From contig NZ_AZQN01000007.1 in NCBI RefSeq assembly GCF_000566685.1, positions 124,001-188,000 of the forward strand: a stretch of 64,000 nucleotides of DNA, in the 5' to 3' direction. Under the pieces are notes generated by a model. It ran no database searches and had not been told where the DNA came from. It saw only the letters and a list, made by a program, of their open reading frames with translations. Below, in pieces: positions 8,785-15,853 of the stretch (within the stretch, counting starts at the first letter, position 1; the number at the start of each line of letters is the position of its first letter). The stretch is from Dyadobacter tibetensis Y620-1. Its GTDB lineage: Bacteria; Bacteroidota; Bacteroidia; Cytophagales; Spirosomataceae. The translations under genes and the position numbers were made by a program.

Positions 8785-9172
8785 GTTATTGGCTGTTGGC
8801 TTTTAGCTGTTAACTTTTTGCTGTTGGATTTTTCGCTAATTACACTATTTACTTGCTTTTGAAGGCAGTGCAAATCAGTAATTAAATTTTCCAAGTTTTC
8901 ATTTTTTATATAACCGATTTCGTTACAAAGAATCAATTGAGTTTCCAATTCAAATGAAGACCCAACGGCCATCTCTAAAAAACGTTTGAATTCTGTATCA
9001 CTATTTTGACTGCAACCTTCTGCAATAATGGATGGATTGAAACGGCACATCGTTGCATTTTACTGATTAATCCAAATTTTTCCGTACGCGGAAGGGTTTC
9101 GGTCAAAGTATAAATATCTTTCACTATCGATATCCCCTTTTTCCATATTTCTAGTTTTCTAAAGAATCGCAT
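8781..9172 (-). pseudogene. Four-helix-bundle (S23-type) protein, frameshifted
   Basis: The first frame reads FRKLEIWKKGISIVKDIY to MQRCAVSI; after a one-base slip near 9020 the second frame continues SIIAEGCSQNSDTEFKRFL and the rest of the bundle to the stop at 8781. Together these give a typical ~125-residue 23S-rRNA-intervening-sequence/four-helix-bundle protein. Such genes often sit inside type I restriction loci, as here just before an hsdM fragment. Function of the family is unknown; this copy is broken. Confidence 0.78.
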
Positions 9173-9203
9173 GGCTTGGCTTTTGGCGATTGGATTCTAG
9201 CAG

Positions 9204-10154
9204 CTAAATGCTAATGGCAAATAGCTTCGTACGTACTGTTATTAATTCTTTGTAGTTATTCTTGTAGTCTTCGGTTAAAAATGAACTGTCTATCAGTTTA
9301 ATAGCTTCAGGTAGCCATTTTTGCGGCCTTTTATACACCGCTTTGATTTGTTTATCATTTAATTTGAATACTGCCCCCAAACGGTCGAAATACCCTTTGT
9401 TGAAGTTTTCCTTTTTACCACCCAGCATTAAGGCTGTATCCTCCTTGTCTTTTGGTAAGATTATTTTCACATTCAACAAGTCGTAGAAAGGCGAAAGCAC
9501 CCAACCCATTTCCGATAAGAACATCGAATAGTTTTTTAGGTGCATATCGTTGTTCCCGATGATATAGTTGAATACGGTTGATTCAAAAAAACGCAGCTTG
9601 TCCAATAAGGTGTTGGATGATAAGTCGCCAATGGTTTTTCCCAGCGTTTCCATGGTGCCCTTGTACTTATCTGCCAGCTCCAAAATTTGCAGAAAATCAA
9701 TCATGTGGTTTTTGGATCCATCTGAGTTACGATCAATGCGTTTGGTAATGAAACAAAGTTCTCCCGATTGCAAGCGAATCATATTTACGGGCACAATTTC
9801 TATTTTGAACAATTCGGCCAGTTTCATGGAGAGGTGCTCTTTTTCGGGCATCTGCGGATAATCAGCATTTTGTGATTTCAAGATATAGTTCCCTTCTAAA
9901 GCATCCATAATGGTCAATCGCCCCTGATGGCCATTTTCCAGTGCTGTTTTGATCCACCCTAAAGACAATTTTGGCTGAACACCCGGAACAGTAATGGATA
10001 GCTCTGCTGCCTCCTTCGCCAGTTTTTCCATCTCTGATAAACGGTAGGGTAAAATCGGAGCATGTTTTGTTCCATAGAATGCCATCGTACACTTCGGGTG
10101 GTAGTCCACCTGATTTTCATCCAACTCCTTATAACAGTTTAGGCATCTAGGCAC
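9204..10154 (-). CDS. HipA/HipT-type serine kinase toxin (C-terminal kinase domain protein)
   Basis: A 316-residue protein covering the kinase part of HipA. It starts with a small cysteine cluster (CLNCYKELDENQVDYHPKC), then VPGVQPKLSLG (ATP loop region), the catalytic segment GNNDMHLKNYS and the metal-binding LSPFYDLLN. Known HipA/HipT kinases phosphorylate tRNA synthetases and arrest growth. The N-terminal subdomain is on the separate upstream gene, which overlaps it by 8 bp, giving a HipB-HipS-HipT layout. It appears intact, whereas the hipS-like gene before it has a stop. Confidence 0.88.
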   Translation of the reverse strand: MPRCLNCYKELDENQVDYHPKCTMAFYGTKHAPILPYRLSEMEKLAKEAAELSITVPGVQPKLSLGWIKTALENGHQGRLTIMDALEGNYILKSQNADYPQMPEKEHLSMKLAELFKIEIVPVNMIRLQSGELCFITKRIDRNSDGSKNHMIDFLQILELADKYKGTMETLGKTIGDLSSNTLLDKLRFFESTVFNYIIGNNDMHLKNYSMFLSEMGWVLSPFYDLLNVKIILPKDKEDTALMLGGKKENFNKGYFDRLGAVFKLNDKQIKAVYKRPQKWLPEAIKLIDSSFLTEDYKNNYKELITVRTKLFAISI

Positions 10155-10482
10155 CTGTTTCAGGATTTACTGGGTGAACACTTACGGCACCAATAGCATT
10201 TTGACAACAGGCAAGCAGAAGACCCATGCGGTCATTCTTGTTAATTTTCCAGCTTTCTGCAGCTATATTCAACAGCCAACCTTCAGGAATTAGTCCATCA
10301 AAAAACGGGAATAGTCTTTTACTTCTGTATGGTCTGGTTGATACCGGCATTTGAAAGGTGACGAATTGGTTTGGTTAGTTTTGTACATTTATTTCGTCAT
10401 ATACAAAGAGATATTCTCCATTATCCTCTTCAGTTAGAAGACCGGCCTGTATTTTGTTGTATTTAACTATTCCTTGTCGCAT
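10147..10482 (-). pseudogene. HipS-like (HipA N-terminal subdomain) gene with an in-frame stop
   Basis: From the ATG read at 10482 (or 10491) the frame gives MRQGIVKYNK and 25 more codons to a TAA at 10377-10375, then continues without shift as PNQFVTFQMPVSTRPYRS and FPFFDGLIPEGWLL to NPETGA at 10147. The whole is a normal-length HipA N-terminal domain protein with one nonsense codon at position 36. Reinitiation at the ATG at 10350 could give a 67-residue product. The gene overlaps hipB upstream and hipT downstream, so translation is probably coupled. Confidence 0.75.
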
Positions 10483-10678
10483 CGTTCTCATTTATTGGAC
10501 CTAAAACATGGCCAAACATGTGTAGCACCTGATTCACCTTTGACATATTGAGGTTTTCTTTTCCTTGTTCGATCTTTCGAATAACCGTAAGTGCAACCCC
10601 GGCCTTCTCAGCAAATTCTTCCTGTGTTAGGTCTAGTTGCTTTCTTTTGGTTTTCACAAAGTATGATAATTCACTCAT
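10463..10678 (-). CDS. HipB-like XRE antitoxin and autorepressor
   Basis: A 71-residue single helix-turn-helix protein: LTQEEFAEKAGVALTVIRKIEQGKENLN is an XRE-type HTH (described here in two parts, LTQEEFAEKAG and VALTVIRKIEQGKENL). It is the first gene of the hipB-hipS-hipT operon. Three evenly spaced palindromes lie immediately upstream of its start and are its probable operators. Confidence 0.85.
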   Translation of the reverse strand: MSELSYFVKTKRKQLDLTQEEFAEKAGVALTVIRKIEQGKENLNMSKVNQVLHMFGHVLGPINENDATRNS

Positions 10679-10680
10679 GT

Positions 10681-10778
10681 TATATGTATTTACATATAAA
10701 GGTAATTGATTTTATTTAATTATACGTGATTGCATATATAAAAGGTTGTTTGAGCACATCTATATGCAGTTAGATATA
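10681..10778. promoter_or_regulatory. Three phased HipB operator-like palindromes
   Basis: Three 18-bp near-palindromes start exactly 40 bp apart: TATATGTATTTACATATA at 10681, TATACGTGATTGCATATA at 10721 and TATATGCAGTTAGATATA at 10761. The first has perfect 8-bp arms. The exact 40-bp period (about four helical turns) puts them on one face of the DNA, fitting cooperative HipB binding and promoter wrapping. The HipB assignment is inferred from position. Confidence 0.75.
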
Positions 10779-10789
10779 ATTTTTCAAAA

Positions 10790-11094
10790 TTAACTTGAAC
10801 TTTCCTCCGCTTGAAGACTCTTGTCCCAGGCGGTTTTTAAATCTGCAAGGGCTTCTTCCACACTGGGCAAGTTGTCTTCTATAAGCTTCTCCACATACAG
10901 CGGAATGTTCAGGTTGAAGTCATTCTCTTTAAGATCATCAAGTGAAGCCACCTTCACATAATTCTCTACATTGGAAAAAGCCCTGTACCAGTCAAAAATC
11001 TGGTTGACATGTTCAGGCTCCAGGTAGTTTTGAGCTCTGCCCACCCGCACCTGATGGGATGCATCAATGAAAAGTGGATATTTCGGAGGGACCG
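10790..11094 (-). pseudogene. HsdM C-terminal fragment
   Basis: The frame opens upstream of the ATG at 11050 as PKYPLFIDASHQV and continues RVGRAQNYLEPEHVNQIFDWY to a normal hsdM C-terminus (LPSVEEALADLKTAWDKSL). The catalytic NPPF and SAM motifs are absent because the upstream part is missing, cut at the ISL3-like end at 11095. It lies upstream of hipB on the same strand, while the N-terminal hsdM fragment is downstream, so these may come from one rearranged gene or from two. Confidence 0.8.
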
Positions 11095-11170
11095 GTTCTT
11101 CATCATATTTGGGGAAACATTAACCAGTTTGAGATAGTATCACCTTCTTACGCAATAGGTCAAAGCAAGC
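11095..11170 (-). pseudogene. ISL3-type transposase end, copy 1
   Basis: On the minus strand this gives LKRQMYGRACFDLLRKK and a stop, the well-known C-terminus of ISL3/IS204/IS1001 transposases. The outer edge GGTTCTTCATCATATTTGG resembles the terminal inverted repeat of that family. Only the last ~25 codons remain. Confidence 0.7.
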
Positions 11171-11394
11171 CCTGCCATACATTTGTCTTTTTAACCCGTT
11201 GTGCGGGTTAAAATTCTTCTGTCATTATAGCCATGTATTGTCGGGATTTTCATTGTCGTGTAGGTTTTTCTACCATTGACTACAACGGTTAGTATATGAA
11301 AAGTAGGCGATTTCGAAGCACCGACCTTTCGGTTAAGCACCAAATTTGATTCAAGCTAAAAGCCTCAAATTTAGTACTGTTTCGCCTATTTTTG
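11095..11394. repeat. ~300-bp direct repeat, copy 1
   Basis: Nearly identical to 15504-15806 over the ISL3-like end, the AACCCGTTGTGCGGGTT palindrome and the start of the hairpin element; similarity fades in the hairpin loop. The two copies bracket 4.1 kb containing the DHFR-like, VOC, SRPBCC and ArsR genes. Confidence 0.85.
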
Positions 11395-11414
11395 TCAACA
11401 TTGTTATGTGCTGG
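11283..11414. repeat. attC-like hairpin element 2
   Basis: AAAAGTAGGCGA at 11299-11310 pairs with TCGCCTATTTTT at 11382-11393. The outer parts are CAACGGTTAG on the left and CATTGTTATGTGCTGG on the right. A CGAAGCAC motif follows the left arm. It sits just after the stop of the DHFR-like gene at 11424. Confidence 0.7.
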
Positions 11415-11423
11415 GTTTATTCC

Positions 11424-11984
11424 TTAATTCGCTTTGGGTTTATAATAAAGTAATATTGTTCCACTTTTAAAAACTTTGCTTTTTGTCAGTTCGAGGTTTA
11501 TATTATTACTCAGATTGTCCAAAATCGGTTCGCCTTTTTCAATGAATATCGGGTCAATCATTATTTGATATTCATCCACTAAATTCGCATCTGAAAGTTG
11601 TTTTAAAATCGTTCCGCTTCCTAAAAGTGTAATGTTCTTTTTACTCGTTTTTTTTAATTCCGTTATTCGTTCTATGAGGTTTTCATTGATGATTTGAGTG
11701 TTTTTCCAATCAGTTGATTGTAAGGTTTTTGATACGACAATTTTTTCAGAATTATTCATTCCATCTGCAACTTCGGGGAAAGAGTCATAAGCCATTTGAG
11801 TTGGCCAAAACCTTTTCATCATTTCGTAGGTCACTCTGCCGAATAAAAGAGTGTTGTTCGATTTTAAGCTCTCAACGGAATATTCCGCCTCTTCTCCTCC
11901 GTGTTGGTGCCAATTTATATCATCGTTAATTCCTTTATAAAATCCATTTAATGAAATAAATGTGAATGATGTCAATTTTGCCAT
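11424..11984 (-). CDS. Dihydrofolate reductase family protein (RibD C-terminal type) 1
   Basis: A 186-residue RibD_C/DHFR-like protein with FISLNGFYKG near the start, NNTLLFGRVTYEMM near residue 43 and LLGSGTILKQLSDANLVDEY near 120. Such proteins (YyaP/YwjB-like) bind NAD(P)H; their substrates are not established. It is a separate gene from the DHFR-like protein at 14401-14967. Hairpin element 2 follows its stop and the group II intron relic lies just upstream of its start, so it is a single-gene cassette. Confidence 0.85.
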   Translation of the reverse strand: MAKLTSFTFISLNGFYKGINDDINWHQHGGEEAEYSVESLKSNNTLLFGRVTYEMMKRFWPTQMAYDSFPEVADGMNNSEKIVVSKTLQSTDWKNTQIINENLIERITELKKTSKKNITLLGSGTILKQLSDANLVDEYQIMIDPIFIEKGEPILDNLSNNINLELTKSKVFKSGTILLYYKPKAN

Positions 11985-12021
11985 AATTTTATTCTATCGT
12001 TGTTTTTTTAGCTGGCACATA

Positions 12022-12716
12022 ATCGGGTCACGCAAAGGGATTTCACCTTCAAGTTCCCACAGAACTGTTCGGGAGGATCTCCCTTCATATGGCCGCTTCG
12101 GCGGTCCGATCTTCATGTTAATAATCACTCAAGGATATTGTATCTCTAGGGATGCGCCAATAAAAAAATTCAAATAGTTGGGATGTTCCTTGTACTTGGT
12201 TTGCAGGTATTTTATCGTTGCTTTCTTGTTCAAGTCTTTCTCCCATTTTACCCATTTAAGCAATCTTGCATTGAGTTGCTTCCACACTAAACGCATATCA
12301 TTTTACTGAAATTGGTGGTAGTAATGGATAATGCCTCGTGCAACAGGATTCACCGGTCTGGCTACCGCCTCAGTTGGTCTGCGCCTTTTGTGTATTGCCA
12401 ACTTAACCCCGGATGTCATATACCCGGTCATCAGGTGTCCGGTACACGCTTATTGCAAGTACAAACGTAACTACCTGCTTTCGACATCGTTTTTGTCCTT
12501 ACCAGGCTTCATCATTGGTTCACTTGCCTTCAACTCACATCAGCTCACCGACAGTAATCGTTGTTACCGTATTTTCCTTATCGCTCACCACAGGTCAATT
12601 TATCAAGCCTGCAGCATAAGGTGGTTTGGAAACTACTCCTGAAAGTCGTCGCCGAGAGGCCTGCTCCCATCTGTTATAAAGTACCAATATCTTACTGGAT
12701 ATTGTTCAAGTCACAC
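12022..12716 (-). mobile_element. Group II intron relic inserted in an attC-like element
   Basis: Read on the minus strand, the 5' end is GTGTGACTTG, matching the GUGYG group II start, and ~330 bases of structured non-coding sequence follow (the usual place of domains I-III). A fragment of the intron-encoded protein comes next, then a domain V-like hairpin at about 12063-12105 (CATATGAAGGGAGATCCTCC, AACAGTTCTGTGGG) and a short domain VI ending CCCGAT. The 5' border is uncertain by 2 bp (12716 or 12718). Most of the reverse transcriptase is deleted, so it cannot move by itself. Confidence 0.68.
12130..12356 (-). pseudogene. Group II intron maturase, C-terminal remnant
   Basis: The minus-strand reads PVNPVARGIIHYYHQFQ, a stop, then NDMRLVWKQLNARLLKWVKW and ATIKYLQTKYKEHPNYL, followed by a slip into FYWRIP. 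This is the thumb/maturase (GIIM) pattern of intron-encoded reverse transcriptases. The RT domain itself is absent, and a stop plus a frameshift remain. Confidence 0.7.
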
Positions 12717-12844
12717 ACGGTTTCGGGCTTGGCGAAGGTGGGCAATTTATACCACAAATATTGATGCGGAGAACCAATTTTTGATTAACCACAAATGTGT
12801 CTGCGGAGCACGGGACCGCCACTTTTGCCAAACCGCTGTTATGC
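12717..12844. repeat. attC-like hairpin element 3, split by the intron
   Basis: CGGTTTCGGGCTTGGCGAAG at 12719 onward pairs imperfectly with CCGCCACTTTTGCCAAACCG ending near 12835, around a loop with the CACAAATRTK blocks shared by element 5. It ends CTGTTATGCC, and the VOC stop codon (TTA on the plus strand, 12839-12841) falls inside that core. If the intron is removed, the minus-strand outer edge becomes AAACCGTTATGTGCCAGC, the same core seen in element 5 (AAACCGTTAGCGGTC). Confidence 0.65.
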
Positions 12845-13240
12845 CTTCGTTGTTTTCCCTTCAAAATGTTTTGTTTCTCTTCTTTGCACATTGAATACTG
12901 TTCCTGCTGGGTCTTGTATCCAATGCATATTTTTTGGAAGTTCTTCAAGTTCGTCACACGTTTCTACTCCGTTTGATTGCAAATAGTTTGTCGCTTCCTC
13001 TACGCTTGGAACTGTAAGCTGCAACCAAGTTTCAGAGTGAGTGTAGTTGTCAACGCAGTCCAACCAAATTATATTATTACCGAACTTCACTTCGTGAGTT
13101 CTGGAAATTGTTGGATTAACAATGGGTTTTTCTTCGACTTCCAATTTTAAAATATCTTTATAAAAAGCAACGGTTTTGTCATACTTGCTTTTTGGAATTT
13201 TTATTGCAATATTAATTCCAGCTTCAAATTTTATGTCCAT
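12839..13240 (-). CDS. VOC (glyoxalase/bleomycin-resistance) family protein
   Basis: A 133-residue vicinal-oxygen-chelate protein: two beta-alpha-beta units with KYDKTVAFYKDILKLEVEEK near residue 20 and the second-module pattern SVEEATNYLQSNGV, then WIQDPAGTVFNVQ. Family members bind metal and catalyse isomerisation or bind drugs; specificity is not readable. It follows a broken VOC gene in the same orientation. Its stop codon lies in the core of hairpin element 3. Confidence 0.85.
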   Translation of the reverse strand: MDIKFEAGINIAIKIPKSKYDKTVAFYKDILKLEVEEKPIVNPTISRTHEVKFGNNIIWLDCVDNYTHSETWLQLTVPSVEEATNYLQSNGVETCDELEELPKNMHWIQDPAGTVFNVQRRETKHFEGKTTKA

Positions 13241-13307
13241 TTTCTTAATGATTTTTCTATGCTAATTTAAGGTTTTCTTAATATATTGGGTTCTACCGTT
13301 ATTCTTT

Positions 13308-13530
13308 TTACACATTATTATCCAAAATATCAGTCGCTTTTTTAATGCCAAGTTGTTCGGCTAAACCAACGAATAGTCCTTCTGTCCCACGTATGTAACA
13401 GAGATTGTAAATGTTCTCATAGTTTACTACTTCTCCCACCATTTCAACACCTTGTTTTGTAAGTCAGTTAAGTAATTCGTCAAGGTTGTCCACCCTGAAC
13501 ATAACACGGAGATAACCAACCTGAAACCGA
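13308..13530 (-). pseudogene. VOC family protein fragment
   Basis: The minus strand reads VGYLRVMFRVDNLDELLN, a stop, LTKQGVEMVGEVVNYENIYN and LCYIRGTEGLFVGLAEQLG to the stop at 13308. This is the C-terminal half of a glyoxalase-like protein with one internal stop and no N-terminal half. Confidence 0.8.
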
Positions 13531-13537
13531 AACCAGA

Positions 13538-13565
13538 CATTGCATATGCATTATGCTAGCGGTTC
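13538..13565. repeat. Truncated attC-like element end
   Basis: The TAGCGGTTCGTTGTT here is identical to the outer edge of hairpin element 4 (15816-15830). No matching hairpin arm is left on the other side, where the VOC fragment abuts. The SRPBCC stop at 13570-13572 follows immediately. Confidence 0.5.
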
Positions 13566-13569
13566 GTTG

Positions 13570-14079
13570 TTATGATTCACTCATTAAAGTTGCTAATAAT
13601 TCATCCAATTTTTCAAGTGTCATTGTCATACCTTGCTCCATTCCCATTTGTATTACGGCTTCTAATTCACTTAGTGAATTATATTGAACAATTGTCTCAA
13701 CAAGAGTATTTCCTGATTTGTCCGAGAATGAAACTCTCCATTTTGCTCTTGGTAAGTCTTTGTTTACTTCTCCTTGTTCGTTACTAAAAGCATCAAGAGA
13801 AGTATAAAAGTCAATCGGTTGGATTGTTAGATATTCGGTATAACCCCAATATTCTGTTCCGTTAGCATCAACCATTGCATAATGCCAATGACCACCTTCT
13901 CTAAAATCCATTGTCTTTGTTTTGGTTGTCATTGGTTTTGGTGCAAACCATTTGTCAAGCAATTCACTTTTTGTGTAACAGTCCCAAACTAATTGTCTGT
14001 CAGCCAAAAATTCTCGTCTTAGAGTAAGTTGATTACTTTCTTTATCAACTATAAAGTCAAACTGTAAGTTAGATTTCAT
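13570..14079 (-). CDS. SRPBCC / AHSA1-type domain protein
   Basis: A 169-residue START-like (AHSA1/CalC) protein. It has [24 protein letters not shown] near residue 23 (the AHSA1 opening is [18 protein letters not shown]), then [13 protein letters not shown], and ends [18 protein letters not shown]. Members bind hydrophobic ligands. Its start overlaps the ArsR stop by 4 bp, the standard ArsR-AHSA1 pair, in which the ArsR protein probably regulates both. Confidence 0.88.
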   Translation of the reverse strand: MKSNLQFDFIVDKESNQLTLRREFLADRQLVWDCYTKSELLDKWFAPKPMTTKTKTMDFREGGHWHYAMVDANGTEYWGYTEYLTIQPIDFYTSLDAFSNEQGEVNKDLPRAKWRVSFSDKSGNTLVETIVQYNSLSELEAVIQMGMEQGMTMTLEKLDELLATLMSES

Positions 14080-14420
14080 TTTTTCTTCTTTCCATTTAAA
14101 TCGGTTAAGAGATTGTCTAATTGATTAAATCTGGTTTCCCAAATTGCTCTAAATTGCTCTAACCATTTATCAATCTCTTTCATCTTTTCAATTTCAAGTT
14201 GGTAGTATATTTCTCGTCCTTTTTGCTCTTGCTTAATTAATTCACATTCTGTTAAAATGCGTAAGTGTTTTGAAACTGCTTGACGTGTTGTGTCAAAATG
14301 TTCGGCAATGGCATTTGGTGTCATTGCTTGTAAAGCAATCAGTGTAATAATTGCCCTTCTTGTCGGGTCGGCAATGGCTTGAAAAATGTCTCTACGCATT
14401 TTACAAAGGTTTATATACAA
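14076..14420 (-). CDS. ArsR family winged-helix repressor
   Basis: A 114-residue ArsR/SmtB-like protein: [20 protein letters not shown] opening, [18 protein letters not shown] recognition helix and [17 protein letters not shown] wing. The metal-binding ELCV-type cysteine motif is missing, as in the ArsR partners of AHSA1 proteins. The likely start is the methionine of MRRDIF (14399), because the six residues before it overlap the upstream DHFR-like gene by 20 bp. Confidence 0.88.
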   Translation of the reverse strand: MYINLCKMRRDIFQAIADPTRRAIITLIALQAMTPNAIAEHFDTTRQAVSKHLRILTECELIKQEQKGREIYYQLEIEKMKEIDKWLEQFRAIWETRFNQLDNLLTDLNGKKKK

Positions 14421-14967
14421 GCACTATAATACCACAGTCGAAGTGTTTAGAAGAAACCAAGTTTAATTTTTGAATTGCATCTACATCTTGAAAAATTGGC
14501 ATTCCTTTACCAAGTATTGCTGGATTGATAAACAAGTGCAACTCGTCAATAAGTTTTTCTTTGATTAAGGAAGAAACAAATTGACCACCACCATAAACAA
14601 TAAGGTCTTTACCTGATTGATTTTTCAATGCGTTGATTTTCTCTATAAAATCTCCGTTTTCAACTTCCGTATTCTCCCATTCTGATTTAGTCAAGGTTTT
14701 ACTAAATACAATTTTTGGTGTTTGAGAGTAAATTACCCCTGCTTCTTGTTCTGGATTGGTCTTGTCGTTAGCAATTGCTGCCCAATGTGGAATAAAACCT
14801 ATTGCTAAATTTTTACCGAGTAGGATAGTGTCAACGGGTTTAGTGAATTCGTCAACATACTTTTTAATGTCGTCTGACCAATTAAAAGTCATCCAATCCA
14901 TCTCATTGTTCAACCCTGAAATAAATCCGTCAACCGACATTTGCACTTGTAATTTTAATTTTCTCAT
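14401..14967 (-). CDS. Dihydrofolate reductase family protein (RibD C-terminal type) 2
   Basis: A 188-residue RibD_C/DHFR-like reductase: [13 protein letters not shown] at the start, [11 protein letters not shown] near residue 43 and [17 protein letters not shown] near 120. It heads a three-gene unit with ArsR and the SRPBCC protein (overlaps of 20 and 4 bp), so they form one operon. It is clearly divergent from the DHFR-like protein at 11424. Confidence 0.87.
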   Translation of the reverse strand: MRKLKLQVQMSVDGFISGLNNEMDWMTFNWSDDIKKYVDEFTKPVDTILLGKNLAIGFIPHWAAIANDKTNPEQEAGVIYSQTPKIVFSKTLTKSEWENTEVENGDFIEKINALKNQSGKDLIVYGGGQFVSSLIKEKLIDELHLFINPAILGKGMPIFQDVDAIQKLNLVSSKHFDCGIIVLVYKPL

Positions 14968-15027
14968 TCTCTCTTGCTTTAAATTGTGAAACTAATCGGT
15001 TGCAAATATACGCAACCTTTTGGTTTC

Positions 15028-15495
15028 TCAAAATATTTCTTGATTTTTTTGGTGTCGGGTTAAAATTCTCTGTCTTGGTAGGTCGTCTTTACAATGCCCA
15101 CTAACGTTTATGTTTGCGGTAGTTTTTAATGCTGTAATCTCAAATAGATTATATGTAATTCTGCTCACTACATTCTTAACTCTCGGTACGCTGTCCACCT
15201 TCAAGCAGTCGTTTAATACTTTGGCCATTACTTCAGATTTGTCTGGGTCAACAAGTTTAGGCTGATGTTTTTGAAACCAGAAACTTTGATTTTATCGACT
15301 ACCTGTCGTTGTGCAATACTTTAGTCCATCAAGTGCAATTAAACTTAATGATCGTTCTGCTTCAATCCATTTTTTAGTTCTTGTCCAACTTAACTTAGAT
15401 GCTGCTGTCAGTATCCCCCAAAACTCTGAAACATTTGTTATTCTGTCTTTAATGGATTCTATGGATACTACGGTTCGATTTGTGCCACGTATTTC
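15028..15495 (-). pseudogene. Unidentified protein, disrupted
   Basis: A long minus-strand frame reads SIKDRITNVSEFWGILTAA through LDGLKYCTTTGSR, a TAA, then NQSFWFQKHQPKLVDPDKSE and VVSRITYNLFEI. The composition is that of a real protein, but I do not recognise the family. After FEITALK the frame runs into non-coding repeat sequence (about 15045-15125: CACTAACGTTTATGTTTGCG and GGGTTAAAATTCTCTGTC), which also occurs beside hairpin elements 2 and 4. The upstream end is cut by the ISL3-like end at 15505. Confidence 0.55.
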
Positions 15496-15503
15496 GGTCG
15501 GAT

Positions 15504-15806
15504 GGGTTCTTCCTTATATTTGGGGAAACATTAACCATTTTTAGATAGTATCACCTTCTTACGCAAGAGGTCAAAGCAAGCCCTGCCATACATTTGTCTT
15601 TTTAACCCGTTGTGCGGGTTAAAATTCTTCTGTCGTTATATCCATGTATTGTCGGGATTTTCATTGTCGTGTAGGTTTTTCTACCATTGACTACAACGGT
15701 TAGTATATGAAAAGTAGGCGATTTCGAAGCACGAAACTTTCGGCAAAGTACAAAGTTTGATAAGAGCCTAAAGCCTTGATTTTAAAACTGATTCGCCTAT
15801 TTTTTA
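15504..15806. repeat. ~300-bp direct repeat, copy 2
   Basis: Counterpart of 11095-11394 at an offset of 4409-4411 bp. It contains the same ISL3-like end, the AACCCGTTGTGCGGGTT palindrome, and the left part of a hairpin element. Confidence 0.85.
15505..15580 (-). pseudogene. ISL3-type transposase end, copy 2
   Basis: Same last ~25 transposase codons as at 11095-11170 (KRQMYGRACFDLL) with a GGTTCTTCCTTATATTTGG outer end. It differs at several bases from copy 1, so the duplication is not recent. Confidence 0.7.
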
Positions 15807-15826
15807 TATACATTGTTAGCGGTTCG
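15692..15826. repeat. attC-like hairpin element 4
   Basis: AAAAGTAGGCGA at 15710-15721 pairs with TCGCCTATTTTT at 15793-15804, with CTACAACGGTTAG on the left and CATTGTTAGCGGTTCG on the right. The arms equal those of element 2 but the loop and the right end differ. It follows the stop of the arr gene. Confidence 0.7.
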
Positions 15827-15853
15827 TTGTTTTTCTGCTGCATCTCTCAATGG

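Noticed and set aside
8781..9172. Two overlapping genes for the four-helix-bundle protein
   Set aside because: They are two frames of one broken gene; combining them restores the family pattern.
12331..12642. Plus-strand ORF of 103 codons across the group II intron
   Set aside because: Lies in structured intron RNA read on the opposite strand; its composition is not protein-like.
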